This document shows positions 7,889-15,663 of a stretch of 64,000 nt of DNA, one piece after another. Each line of letters opens with the position of its first letter. Within the stretch, counting starts at the first letter, position 1. This DNA is from Enterobacter asburiae. Lineage in GTDB: Bacteria > Pseudomonadota > Gammaproteobacteria > Enterobacterales > Enterobacteriaceae. The DNA lies in NCBI RefSeq assembly GCF_024599655.1, contig NZ_CP102247.1:3224001-3288000 (forward strand). Reading direction: 5' to 3'. The position numbers and the translations under genes are program-made. Under the pieces are notes generated by a model. It did not search any database and had not been told where the DNA came from. It was given only the letters and a program-made list of their open reading frames with translations.

Positions 7889-8917
7889 ATGTCGCCACGT
7901 ACCGCCAGCGATCTCTATTCAGAAATGAAAAATATGTCCGTTGAAGAGCGGATCCGCTTCTTCTCCCTTTCGCTGGCGGAAATGCACCGCGAGCTGCAGG
8001 AGAGCATCAGCCAGATAGAGTCGATGAAGCAGGCGCTGGAAGAGAGTGAAGAGTATCATCGTCAGCTGGTTGAAACCGCGCAGGATGCGGTGATTACCAT
8101 CGATCATGCCGGTAACGTTGTGAACTGGAACCAGGCGGCAGAGCGAATGTTCGGCTGGTCAGCGGAAGAAGCGACAGGCAACAGCCTTGGCAAGATGATC
8201 GTACCGGAAGCGTTTCGCGAGCAGCACGCACGCGGCCTGATGCGCTTCAAGGCCGGGCAACCGTCGAATATTCTCAACCGCACTATCGAGATCGCTGCGC
8301 TGCATCGCACCAAAGGCGAGTTCCCTATTGAGCTCTCGATATGGCCCCACCAGCAAGCGGGTAAGCAGATATTTTCGGCATTTATTCGCGATATTACCGA
8401 TCGCAAACAGCGTGAACACATCGCGTGGCTGCATGCTAACTTTGATGCCCTGACGGGGTTACCGAACCGAAGATTACTGGTTAACCGTCTTGAGCTGGCG
8501 ATCGCCCAGGCCATCGCCCACGATAAAGAAGTGGCGCTGCTGTTTATCGACCTCGACCGGTTTAAACCGGTGAACGATCTCCATGGTCATGCCGTCGGCG
8601 ACGAGCTGCTGCGGCTGGTGGCATTTCGTCTGCAAAGCGTACTGCGCGAAGGTGACACGGTGGCCCGCCTCGGCGGCGATGAGTTTGTCGCCCTGCTCCC
8701 CGATTTAACGACCAATGATCCCTTACCCACCCAAACGGCGGAAAAGGTCAGCGCCGCGCTGGCACAGTCTTTTTTGATTAACGAGCAGGTGATTACCATC
8801 TCCGGCAGTATTGGTATTGCCCGCTTTCCTCATGACGCAGGTGATGCCGATACGTTGCTCAATAGCGCAGACAAGGCGATGTATACCCGCAAGCGGGTTA
8901 CGCCAGGAGAACGATGA
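7889..8917 (+). CDS. PAS-GGDEF diguanylate cyclase
   Basis: Predicted to make cyclic di-GMP from two GTP; cytosolic, no membrane segment. 342 residues: a coiled-coil-prone N-terminus (about 10-55), a PAS sensor domain (about 56-175, VETAQDAVITIDHAGNVVNW...FIRDITDRK) and a GGDEF domain (about 185-337). The active site is intact (ARLGGDEFVALL) and the inhibitory RxxD site is present as REGD, five residues before GGDEF, so product inhibition is expected. It has its own upstream region after the dlt terminator. Its link to the dlt genes is unknown. Confidence 0.9.
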   Translation: MSPRTASDLYSEMKNMSVEERIRFFSLSLAEMHRELQESISQIESMKQALEESEEYHRQLVETAQDAVITIDHAGNVVNWNQAAERMFGWSAEEATGNSLGKMIVPEAFREQHARGLMRFKAGQPSNILNRTIEIAALHRTKGEFPIELSIWPHQQAGKQIFSAFIRDITDRKQREHIAWLHANFDALTGLPNRRLLVNRLELAIAQAIAHDKEVALLFIDLDRFKPVNDLHGHAVGDELLRLVAFRLQSVLREGDTVARLGGDEFVALLPDLTTNDPLPTQTAEKVSAALAQSFLINEQVITISGSIGIARFPHDAGDADTLLNSADKAMYTRKRVTPGER

Positions 8918-9006
8918 TAGGGCTGGCAATGGATGCCTTTAACAGCAATGAAACCAACCGCTTTTACTATTTCTCCTACACTTTAGGAGTACTGTCGGTA
9001 CGGTAA
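8914..9006 (+). CDS. Possible small ORF (30 residues) coupled to the GGDEF gene
   Basis: The ATG overlaps the GGDEF stop codon (ATGA), and CAGGAGA lies just upstream at good spacing. The product has a Phe/Tyr-rich stretch (RFYYFSYTLGVLSVR). I recognise no family. It may be a chance frame; the strong ribosome site and coupling are the only support. Confidence 0.3.
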   Translation: MIGLAMDAFNSNETNRFYYFSYTLGVLSVR

Positions 9007-9095
9007 AAAGAAAAAAGCCAACTTAATTAAGGCATTACTGATTCGCTGTGCGCTCAGCCGGGGATCGTTTTGCCTTTAACAGAGGAGTCTGCGGT

Positions 9096-9932
9096 ATGGC
9101 ATTCGTAACAACGAAAGACGGCGTCAATATTTACTACAAAGACTGGGGCCCAAAAGAGGCTCAACCCATTGTTTTCCACCACGGCTGGCCGCTGAGTGCC
9201 GATGACTGGGATAACCAGATGCTCTTCTTCCTCGCGGAAGGCTATCGCGTTATCGCTATCGATCGCCGTGGTCATGGACGTTCGGACCAGGTGAGCGAAG
9301 GCCACGACATGGATCATTATGCGTCGGATGCCTCAGCCGTAGTCGAAAGCCTGGATCTGCGCAATGCCGTGCACGTCGGTCACTCCACCGGTGGCGGCCA
9401 GGTCGCCCGCTATGTTGCCCGGTATGGACAGCCGCAGGGTCGCGTCGCCAAAGCGGTGCTCGTCAGCGCCGTGCCGCCGCTGATGGTCAAAACGGACGCT
9501 AACCCAGGCGGAACGCCTATTGAGGTTTTCGACGGCTTCCGCAAAGCGCTGGCGGCTAACCGCGCCCAGTTTTACCTCGATGTCGCCAGCGGTCCTTTCT
9601 ACGGCTTTAATCGGGAGGGCGCGGACGTTTCACAGGGCACGATCCAGAACTGGTGGCGTCAGGGAATGATCGGCAGCGCTAAGGCCCACTACGAGGGGAT
9701 TAAGGCGTTTTCAGAGACCGACCAGACGGAAGATTTGAAAACCATCACGGTTCCCGTTCTGGTGTTGCAGGGCGACGACGATCAGGTCGTGCCGTATAAA
9801 AACGCTGCCCTGCTGCAGGACAAGCTGCTGGCGAACAGCGTACTGAAAATTTATCCGGGCTTCCCGCACGGAATGCATACCACCCATGCGGACACCATCA
9901 ACGCGGACATTCTGGCCTTTATCCGCTCATAA
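9096..9932 (+). CDS. Alpha/beta hydrolase, non-haem chloroperoxidase/arylesterase type
   Basis: 278-residue cytosolic hydrolase with a catalytic triad: nucleophile Ser in VGHSTGGGQVARYVARYG, Asp in LQGDDDQVVPY, and His in GFPHGMHTTH. The oxyanion region is HHGWPLSADDW. Close homologues are annotated as chloroperoxidases because they can perhydrolyse acetate; the natural substrate is usually an ester or lactone. I chose ATG 9096 because AGAGGAG precedes it; an upstream extension to 9048 lacks one. Stands alone in its orientation. Confidence 0.88.
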   Translation: MAFVTTKDGVNIYYKDWGPKEAQPIVFHHGWPLSADDWDNQMLFFLAEGYRVIAIDRRGHGRSDQVSEGHDMDHYASDASAVVESLDLRNAVHVGHSTGGGQVARYVARYGQPQGRVAKAVLVSAVPPLMVKTDANPGGTPIEVFDGFRKALAANRAQFYLDVASGPFYGFNREGADVSQGTIQNWWRQGMIGSAKAHYEGIKAFSETDQTEDLKTITVPVLVLQGDDDQVVPYKNAALLQDKLLANSVLKIYPGFPHGMHTTHADTINADILAFIRS

Positions 9933-9945
9933 CGCCGCGTTTCTT

Positions 9946-9971
9946 GCCGGGTGGCGCTGCGCTTACCCGGC
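9946..9971. repeat. REP element
   Basis: GCCGGGT and ACCCGGC arms around GGCGCTGCGCTT, the usual enterobacterial REP core, directly after the hydrolase gene. Confidence 0.7.
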
Positions 9972-9996
9972 CTTCATTTGCACAATTCAATGTATG

Positions 9997-10022
9997 AACG
10001 CCACCCGAGGGTGGCGTTGTTT
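9997..10022. terminator. Hairpin terminator between convergent hydrolase and methyltransferase genes
   Basis: Stem AACGCCACCC (9997-10006) with GGGTGGCGTT (10009-10018), followed by GTTTATG on the plus strand. Likely stops transcription from the hydrolase side. Confidence 0.65.
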
Positions 10023-10030
10023 ATGACCTT

Positions 10031-10741
10031 TTAGCGCTTCTGCGCTACCAGTTGGATCATGTTGAAATAAGCCCCGGCGCCCGCATCCATAATGGGCACC
10101 ATCATCTCCTGGGCGATCTCGCATTGCATAAACTCATCCCACGCCTGCTGGCAGGTATCCATCTCCCGCACGGTGGTCAGAACCGAACCGGGCTCTTTTT
10201 CCCACAGCGCTTTCCACCAGGAGAGCGGATAGAAATACCACTCTGGCGTCCAGAAAGGCTTAACCACCTCCGGAAGATGCGTTTCGCTGTATTCACCGAT
10301 AAACCCGGGAACGGCAACCGCAATATGTCCTCCGGGTTTCAGGAAAGGTAGCAGCGTGCCCAGCATGGCGTCATTGTTGCCAAAGTATTGATACGCATCC
10401 ACGCTCACGATCAGGTCGAAGTAATCATGCGCGAACGGGATCGCTTTCGTGGCATCAACCCCTAGCGGAAAAATTTTTCCGTCCAGACCCCGTTCGCTGA
10501 AACGCGCTGCGTTTTCGCTCGGCGTAATCCACAGATCGGCGGCAAAAACCGTGGCGTCATATTTCTCGGCGAGCAGGATAGAAGAGATCCCTTTCCCGCA
10601 GCCGAGATCGAGAATGCGCATCCCTGGATCAATCTGCAATTGAGCAACCAGCTCTTCGGTAAGCCGCATGGCGTTTGGGCCCATCATGGTATCGAGCAAA
10701 AAAGTGCGGTCGTAGCTATCTGTGTAAGGTGTATTCATCAC
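10031..10741 (-). CDS. Class I SAM-dependent methyltransferase
   Basis: 236 residues with the SAM-binding motif I RILDLGCGKGISS (about 43-55), motif II acid in VFAADLW, and a later FDLIVSVDAYQYFG block. It resembles small-molecule methyltransferases of the Methyltransf_11/25 type. The substrate cannot be read from the sequence. It starts 6 bases after the yjhX-like gene and is almost certainly cotranscribed with it. In E. coli, yjhX is followed by the acetyltransferase yjhQ, so this partner differs. Confidence 0.85.
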   Translation of the reverse strand: MMNTPYTDSYDRTFLLDTMMGPNAMRLTEELVAQLQIDPGMRILDLGCGKGISSILLAEKYDATVFAADLWITPSENAARFSERGLDGKIFPLGVDATKAIPFAHDYFDLIVSVDAYQYFGNNDAMLGTLLPFLKPGGHIAVAVPGFIGEYSETHLPEVVKPFWTPEWYFYPLSWWKALWEKEPGSVLTTVREMDTCQQAWDEFMQCEIAQEMMVPIMDAGAGAYFNMIQLVAQKR

Positions 10742-10747
10742 TTCTCC

Positions 10748-11005
10748 TTAGCGATTATCCAGCTGGGCGCGAACGTTGTTCAGCCCGGTGGTGTTGATGC
10801 GGTAAGGCTGCCCGTTCACGGATCGGATCAGCTTTTTGGTGCGGAGTTTTTTAAAGACGCTGAGCGTGCAGTCGCTCAGCACCAGCCCTTCACGGGTGTA
10901 ACACTCAACGGACGTGACGCGGCCAGAACTGTCGCGGACGTGCACAATACGTCCACCTTTGGCGAGAACATGTAAGGTACGTTGTTCCTGACGGGATAAA
11001 TTCAT
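10748..11005 (-). CDS. YjhX/TopAI-family protein (UPF0386)
   Basis: 85 residues, nearly identical in pattern to E. coli YjhX (MNLSRQEQRTLHVLAKGG, ECYTREGL, VFKKLRTKKLI, PYRINTTGLNNVRAQ). E. coli YjhX (TopAI) has been described as a toxin that inhibits topoisomerase I, countered by YjhQ. No YjhQ-like GNAT gene is next to it; a methyltransferase gene follows instead. The start has CAGG a few bases upstream on the minus strand. The leader of about 250 bases back to the tRNA-Ser terminator contains an overlapping upstream reading frame. Confidence 0.88.
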   Translation of the reverse strand: MNLSRQEQRTLHVLAKGGRIVHVRDSSGRVTSVECYTREGLVLSDCTLSVFKKLRTKKLIRSVNGQPYRINTTGLNNVRAQLDNR

Positions 11006-11042
11006 ACTGGAAAACCTGTGTAATCATCATGCGTAAAAACAA

Positions 11043-11064
11043 GCCCACACCCGCAGGTGCGTGC
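11043..11064 (-). promoter_or_regulatory. Imperfect hairpin in the yjhX-like leader
   Basis: GCCCACACC (11043-11051) and GGTGCGTGC (11056-11064) pair at 7 of 9 positions around CGCA. It sits about 40 bases before the yjhX-like start and inside an upstream frame beginning at 11135 that overlaps that start. Possible leader regulation; unproven. Confidence 0.3.
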
Positions 11065-11258
11065 GTAAGGTTTAAGCGCAGCGATAACCAGTCCGTCCTG
11101 AAAAGGGCGGGAAACTGATTATCTGATGAAAACATTCTCCAGCATCAAAGCCTCGGTGAGAGATGAAAAGGTATTTACGGGCTGAATGATAACGTCTGAT
11201 TTTTACAGGGGAATAGCGGAGTTTTAAAAGTGTGAGGCGGATCGGTCAATCCAAAAGA

Positions 11259-11289
11259 AAACCCCAGGTTAACGAGTAACCTGGGGTTT
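11259..11289 (-). terminator. Rho-independent terminator of the second tRNA-Ser gene
   Basis: A 13-base-pair stem AAACCCCAGGTTA/TAACCTGGGGTTT with an ACGAG loop, followed on the minus strand by TTCTTTTGG. Similar in layout to the terminator of copy 1 but with diverged sequence. Confidence 0.8.
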
Positions 11290-11294
11290 ATGTT

Positions 11295-11382
11295 TGGCGG
11301 AAGCGTAGAGATTCGAACTCTAGAACCCTTTCGGGTCGCCGGTTTTCAAGACCGGTGCCTTCAACCGCTCGGCCACGCTTCC
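11295..11382 (-). tRNA. serT: tRNA-Ser (anticodon UGA), copy 2
   Basis: 88 bases with encoded CCA, identical throughout to the copy at 3317-3404. It lies on the yccA side, as in E. coli where yccA and serT are neighbours, so this is probably the ancestral position. It forms the right boundary of the accessory block. Confidence 0.97.
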
Positions 11383-11394
11383 TAAGTGAGGCGA

Positions 11395-11423
11395 ACTATA
11401 AACACCTCACCGCGTGCTGTAAA
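11395..11423 (-). promoter_or_regulatory. Sigma-70 promoter of tRNA-Ser copy 2
   Basis: TTTACA and TATAGT 17 bases apart on the minus strand, with discriminator TCGCC. The spacer has diverged from that of copy 1 but both boxes are the same. Confidence 0.72.
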
Positions 11424-11512
11424 GAGTGGCTGCACTCGTTCGCTGTAAAAATAGTCAAAACGTGTTTAATCGGTTGAACTGACGACACATCGACGATTTT
11501 ATCAGCACAGGC

Positions 11513-13141
11513 TTAGTGTTTTTTGATGTACATGTCTTTCGTGAAATAGTACCCCAGCTTATCTGGCGTGAATCCACCGACCCACGGTTTCACCAGGTGC
11601 GTGCGGACGTAGTGATAAACCGGAATGGCCGGCACATCACGCCCCAGCAGATCTTCTGCCTGCTGGTAGTACTTACCCCGCTCTTCCGCCGTTTTGGCTT
11701 TTGCGGCATTCACCAGCGCCCCATCGTAGTCCGGATTGCTGTACTGGCTGGTGTTTTCGCTGTCGCCCGTGCGGAAGTTGTTCAGGAAGGTCGCCGCATC
11801 GTCGTAATCGGCAATCCACGCATAGCGCACCGCGTCAAAGTTGTGGGTGTGCATGGTGTCCAGCATGGTTTTCCACTCCTGGTTTTGCAGCTTCGCATCC
11901 ACGCCGAGGTTTTTCTTCCACATGGAGCTGGCCGCAATCGCGATGCGCTGGTGCGATTCAGAGGTGTTGTAGAGCAGGTTGAAGCTCAGAGGATGGCTGG
12001 CGTTATATCCGGCCTCGTTCAGCAGCTTTTTCGCCTCCGCGATGCGCTTGTCCAGCGGCCAGCTGGCGTAGTCCGGGTTCTGTAGCTTAACGCCGCCGAT
12101 ATCCGGCTGGCTGATAAGCCACGCCGGGCGCTGCCCCTGCCCCAATACTTTCCCGGCAATGATGTCTTTATCCAGCGCCATGTTCAGCGCCTTGCGCACG
12201 CGCGCGTCGTTAAACGGCGGCCGGGTGGTATTGAATTCGTAGTAATAGGTCGCAAGCTGAGGTGAAACATCCAGCTGGCTGCCCAGGGTTTTCTTGAGCT
12301 GGGCAAACTGGTTAATCGGAACCGTGTACACGATATCAATTTCGCCCGCTTTATAGCGGTTCACATCCGAGGCCTCAGACGTGATGGGGAGGTAGGTGAC
12401 CTTGTTAATCACGGTGTGCGCGTTATCCCAGTAGCGCGGGTTGCGCTCCGCCACGATGCGTTCGTTGACCACCCACTGCGACAGCTTGTACGCCCCGCTG
12501 CTGACGAAATGCTCCGGCTTGGTCCACTTATCGCCGAAACGCCCAATCAGCACTTTATCCACCGGCACCAGCGACGGGTGCGCCAGCATCGCGAGGAAGG
12601 CCGCGTTTGGCTGCGTGAGCGTCACTTCCAGTGTGGTGTCGTTAATTGCTTTTACGCCCAGCGTGTCGGGCGCTTTTTTCCCCTGGGCGATATCGGCCGC
12701 GTTGGCGATATGCATGTTGCCCGGATAGCTCGCATAAGGCGAAGCCGTTTTCGGATCGATCAGGCGCTGCCAGCTCCAGACCACATCCTCTGCGGTAATC
12801 GCCGTGCCGTCGCTCCAGGTGATGCCCGGACGCAAATGGAACGTCCAGACGGTGTTGTCCTTATTCTCCCATTTTTCCGCGAGTCGGGGTTGGACTTCTC
12901 CTGCCGGAGAGACGCTGACCAGTCCTTCGAATAAATCACTGATAATATTGAATTCGACATCGCTTTCGACTTTATGCGGGTCGAGCGAAGCCGGTTCACT
13001 GCCGTTATTCCTGACCAGTTCCTGCTTATCTGCCAGCGCGGTTCCTGCCGGCACGTTAGCCGCCCAGGCTGCCGTGCTGGCGCACAGGATCCCGGCGGTT
13101 AACAAAGAGAGCGTAAAGTTCGTGCGTGTTTGTGGTTTCAT
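11513..13141 (-). CDS. OppA/MppA-like peptide ABC-transporter substrate-binding protein
   Basis: 542 residues with a Sec signal peptide (MKPQTRTNFTLSLLTAGILCASTAAWAA) and the SBP_bac_5 fold: EPASLDPHKVESDVEFNIISD, then TWSDGTAITAEDVVWSWQRL. Predicted periplasmic receptor for an oligopeptide or muropeptide, delivering it to an Opp/Dpp-type permease. No permease or ATPase gene lies nearby, so it probably uses a transporter encoded elsewhere, as E. coli MppA does. Divergent from yccA. Whether it binds peptides, murein tripeptide or something else is not determined. Confidence 0.88.
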   Translation of the reverse strand: MKPQTRTNFTLSLLTAGILCASTAAWAANVPAGTALADKQELVRNNGSEPASLDPHKVESDVEFNIISDLFEGLVSVSPAGEVQPRLAEKWENKDNTVWTFHLRPGITWSDGTAITAEDVVWSWQRLIDPKTASPYASYPGNMHIANAADIAQGKKAPDTLGVKAINDTTLEVTLTQPNAAFLAMLAHPSLVPVDKVLIGRFGDKWTKPEHFVSSGAYKLSQWVVNERIVAERNPRYWDNAHTVINKVTYLPITSEASDVNRYKAGEIDIVYTVPINQFAQLKKTLGSQLDVSPQLATYYYEFNTTRPPFNDARVRKALNMALDKDIIAGKVLGQGQRPAWLISQPDIGGVKLQNPDYASWPLDKRIAEAKKLLNEAGYNASHPLSFNLLYNTSESHQRIAIAASSMWKKNLGVDAKLQNQEWKTMLDTMHTHNFDAVRYAWIADYDDAATFLNNFRTGDSENTSQYSNPDYDGALVNAAKAKTAEERGKYYQQAEDLLGRDVPAIPVYHYVRTHLVKPWVGGFTPDKLGYYFTKDMYIKKH

Positions 13142-13410
13142 TTCCTTCGCCTTATTGTCTGTTTTATGACGATCCGGAAATAACTCTTAGCGTTCGAATG
13201 GTAATAACGCAATATTTTTCAGTAACCTATAAGAGCTTGATCTGGTAAATTGTCGCAAACCGCTGTTCATACTGGTGAAAGGGTCTTCTGCAGAAGAAAT
13301 AACCACCTCCAGCGCTAACGTGCTGAGTAAAGATGGGTAAAACCACTTTGAGACTGGCGTGCCGTTTCCTATTCTTTCCGCTAATTACATCTGTCATAAG
13401 AGAGTGACTC

Positions 13411-14070
13411 ATGGATCGTATAATTACTTCTTCACGCGACCGCACATCGCTACTCAGCACCCACAAGGTGCTGCGCAATACCTATTTCATGCTCAGCCTG
13501 ACGCTGGCATTCTCAGCGATCACCGCAACCGCCAGCACCGTGCTGATGCTGCCGTCTCCGGGGCTGATCCTGACGCTGGTGGGTATGTATGGTCTGATGT
13601 TCCTGACCTACAAAACCGCTGACAAACCGGTCGGTATTCTTTCTGCTTTTGCCTTCACCGGCTTCCTGGGCTATATCCTGGGGCCGATGCTGAACGCGTA
13701 TCTGTCTGCCGGTATGGGCGATCTTATCGGCATGGCGCTGGGCGGTACCGCGCTGGTGTTCTTCTGCTGCTCGGCCTACGTGCTGACCACCCGTAAGGAC
13801 ATGTCCTTCCTCGGCGGTATGCTGATGGCGGGTGTTGTGGTGGTGCTGGTGGGTATGGTGGCAAACATCTTCCTGCAGCTGCCTGCCCTGCATCTGGCGA
13901 TCAGCGCCGTGTTTATTCTGATTTCTTCAGGCGCGATCCTGTTTGAAACCAGCAACATCATTCGCGGCGGTGAGACGAACTATATCCGCGCCACCGTGAG
14001 CCTGTATGTGTCGCTGTACAACATCTTCGTCAGCCTGTTGAGCATCCTGGGCTTCGCCAGCCGCGATTAA
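13411..14070 (+). CDS. yccA: YccA, modulator of FtsH protease (BAX inhibitor-1 family)
   Basis: 219-residue inner-membrane protein with about seven hydrophobic segments and a cytosolic N-terminus. In E. coli YccA is a substrate of FtsH and blocks its action on SecY and other membrane proteins. The N-terminal MDRIITSSRDRTSLLSTHKVLRNTY and the transmembrane region match E. coli closely. In E. coli yccA sits between tusE and serT; here a fimbrial locus separates it from tusE and the OppA-like gene separates it from the tRNA. A terminator follows. Confidence 0.95.
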   Translation: MDRIITSSRDRTSLLSTHKVLRNTYFMLSLTLAFSAITATASTVLMLPSPGLILTLVGMYGLMFLTYKTADKPVGILSAFAFTGFLGYILGPMLNAYLSAGMGDLIGMALGGTALVFFCCSAYVLTTRKDMSFLGGMLMAGVVVVLVGMVANIFLQLPALHLAISAVFILISSGAILFETSNIIRGGETNYIRATVSLYVSLYNIFVSLLSILGFASRD

Positions 14071-14089
14071 GCCGACCTGCTGAAACAAT

Positions 14090-14120
14090 AAGGAGAATGC
14101 CGGTGGCATTCTCCTTTTTT
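14090..14120 (+). terminator. Terminator of yccA
   Basis: Stem AAGGAGAATGCC (14090-14101), 3-base loop, GGCATTCTCCTT (14105-14116), then a T-run. The A-rich 5' side is short, but it may also serve the convergent FidL-like gene. Confidence 0.85.
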
Positions 14121-14126
14121 TATGCC

Positions 14127-14603
14127 CTACTCACCCCGGCAAATATAGGTCGGGTATCGCCGGTCCTGAATCAGCCAAACGGAAGGCGCGAGCTCAGAGA
14201 TCGTCAGGTAGTAGCGTGCGGTCGGATACGCGAAGCTACCCCACTGTTCATCCGGCGTATTGTCATTGTGCCGCCGCCAGGTTTTGGTGTAGCTCAACAC
14301 AATAACCTTATCATCGTCCCGCTGCTCCCAGGTAAAGTCCACATCTCGGTCAACGATCAAATTTTGCCCGCCGGCCCTTGCCGCGCCCTTATAGGTGGTG
14401 AACCCGGTACCGTCCCGGTGAAAATAGAACTGGGCCACGGCATTGACCTTCACTTCACTGGCTTTTCCCTCATTGCGCGTAAAGTTAAATTCCGTACCGC
14501 AGGCCAGCGCATCCTTTTTACCCGCAAAGCCGGAATAGTAAAACAGCGCCAGGGCACCGCCAGCCAGCGCACCGCCCAGCCCAAAAAGGAGTTTTATTTT
14601 CAT
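14127..14603 (-). CDS. FidL-like membrane-anchored protein
   Basis: 158 residues with an N-terminal hydrophobic anchor (about 3-24, LLFGLGGALAGGALALFYY) and a soluble, probably periplasmic domain containing Cys35 and Cys155. It resembles the FidL-like proteins that I recall beside CadC-type regulators in enterobacterial fimbrial loci. It overlaps the end of the upstream regulator gene by 4 bases, so the two are translationally coupled and probably work together in sensing. The molecular role of FidL is not known to me. Confidence 0.65.
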   Translation of the reverse strand: MKIKLLFGLGGALAGGALALFYYSGFAGKKDALACGTEFNFTRNEGKASEVKVNAVAQFYFHRDGTGFTTYKGAARAGGQNLIVDRDVDFTWEQRDDDKVIVLSYTKTWRRHNDNTPDEQWGSFAYPTARYYLTISELAPSVWLIQDRRYPTYICRGE

Positions 14604-15355
14604 TGTTGTGCCCCGCCTTTATAACGTATGGTTTTACACAGGCTGGATTGACTGGCCGGGCAGGCGCCAATGAACACCTCATCTGCAGCGGAAAGAGAAA
14701 AACGGGCGCTGAAATAATAAATGTCGTACTCCTCACGTTCGCACGCCACGTTACTGGCCTCCAGACGCTCCGCTAATTTCGATAACACCAGCGGTCTTCC
14801 GTGATCGTTAATAATCCAGATGCTGCAACGCGCGATTTTTTCCTTAACCGGCTTGAGTTTCGCCGGAACGAAAATCCACTGCTGTCGGCTAAAATAGAGG
14901 GCTGCCCCCAGCGCAGCGACAATCAATACGGCCACAATCGCCCATATTTTCCGAGGCGCGCGTTGAGGCTTTACCTCTTGCGTTGCGGACGAGGGCTGCA
15001 GATCGGCGGATGGAATATTCTCTCCGGGCTGAAAAATCACATCGGCCTCAAAACGAAACCCGTAACGGGGCACGGTCACGATAAATTCGTGCCCCTCGCC
15101 CAGAGACTGGAAGCTTTTACGTAATTCGCTCACCGCTTTATTGAGATTATTTCCCGATGGCGTAAAGCCAAATTCCTCCCACACGCGAGCGATCAATTCT
15201 TCCCGACTCAGGTCGCGTCCTTTGTGTTTAATAAATTCCTGCAAAAGCCGTACGGCGGGTGCCGAAAGGGTTAATACAGATTCTGGTTGTCCAACAAGAC
15301 TTATTGCATGTGCTTCAGGATCGAATAACAACGAATTATTGCATATAAAAAACAT
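14600..15355 (-). CDS. Membrane-bound winged-helix regulator (CadC/ToxR type)
   Basis: 251 residues: an OmpR-type winged-helix DNA-binding domain (about 20-105, with REELIARVWEEFGF...NLNKAVSELRKSF and FIVTVPRYGFRF), a transmembrane helix (about 138-155, IWAIVAVLIVAALGAALYF) and a C-terminal periplasmic domain with several Cys. This is the one-component ToxR/CadC layout. It is divergent from the fimbrial operon, and the 308-base gap between them holds a repeated decamer. It most likely controls the fimbrial genes in response to an envelope signal. Confidence 0.82.
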   Translation of the reverse strand: MFFICNNSLLFDPEAHAISLVGQPESVLTLSAPAVRLLQEFIKHKGRDLSREELIARVWEEFGFTPSGNNLNKAVSELRKSFQSLGEGHEFIVTVPRYGFRFEADVIFQPGENIPSADLQPSSATQEVKPQRAPRKIWAIVAVLIVAALGAALYFSRQQWIFVPAKLKPVKEKIARCSIWIINDHGRPLVLSKLAERLEASNVACEREEYDIYYFSARFSLSAADEVFIGACPASQSSLCKTIRYKGGAQQ

Positions 15356-15388
15356 CTTTTATTCTCGGCTGTTACCGCATGTTTTTTT

Positions 15389-15469
15389 ATCCCTGGTACA
15401 TCGACATGAAAACCGCCTCCTGACCTGCTTGTTTTTTCATCAGAAGGAATTTTCTTTCCATCCCTGGTA
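15389..15469. promoter_or_regulatory. Intergenic region with repeated ATCCCTGGTA, candidate operator
   Basis: ATCCCTGGTA occurs at 15389-15398 and 15460-15469, 71 bases apart (about seven helical turns), each preceded by a T/C-rich tract. The pair lies between the divergent winged-helix regulator and the fimbrial chaperone gene. The rest of the 308-base gap is AT-rich and should contain both promoters. The operator role is inference. Confidence 0.4.
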
Positions 15470-15663
15470 GCGGTATTTTCGCTTAACTATACAACCTTAA
15501 AGCCAGAAAATCAGGATAAAAAACTGTATTTAATGAGTTAATTAATACAAATTTTCACAAACCGCTGTTCTGGTTAAAGTTTCCCTGCCCTGAAGCAATA
15601 CGTAAGCAGACGGTGTACTGGTGTTAACGCGCCGCCGATGAACTCAGAGCAGGCAGACTGAAT

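Noticed and set aside
3282..11423. Prophage or integrative element with tRNA attachment sites
   Set aside because: No integrase, excisionase, replication or phage gene is present, and the repeats are whole tRNA units with promoters rather than short attachment cores.
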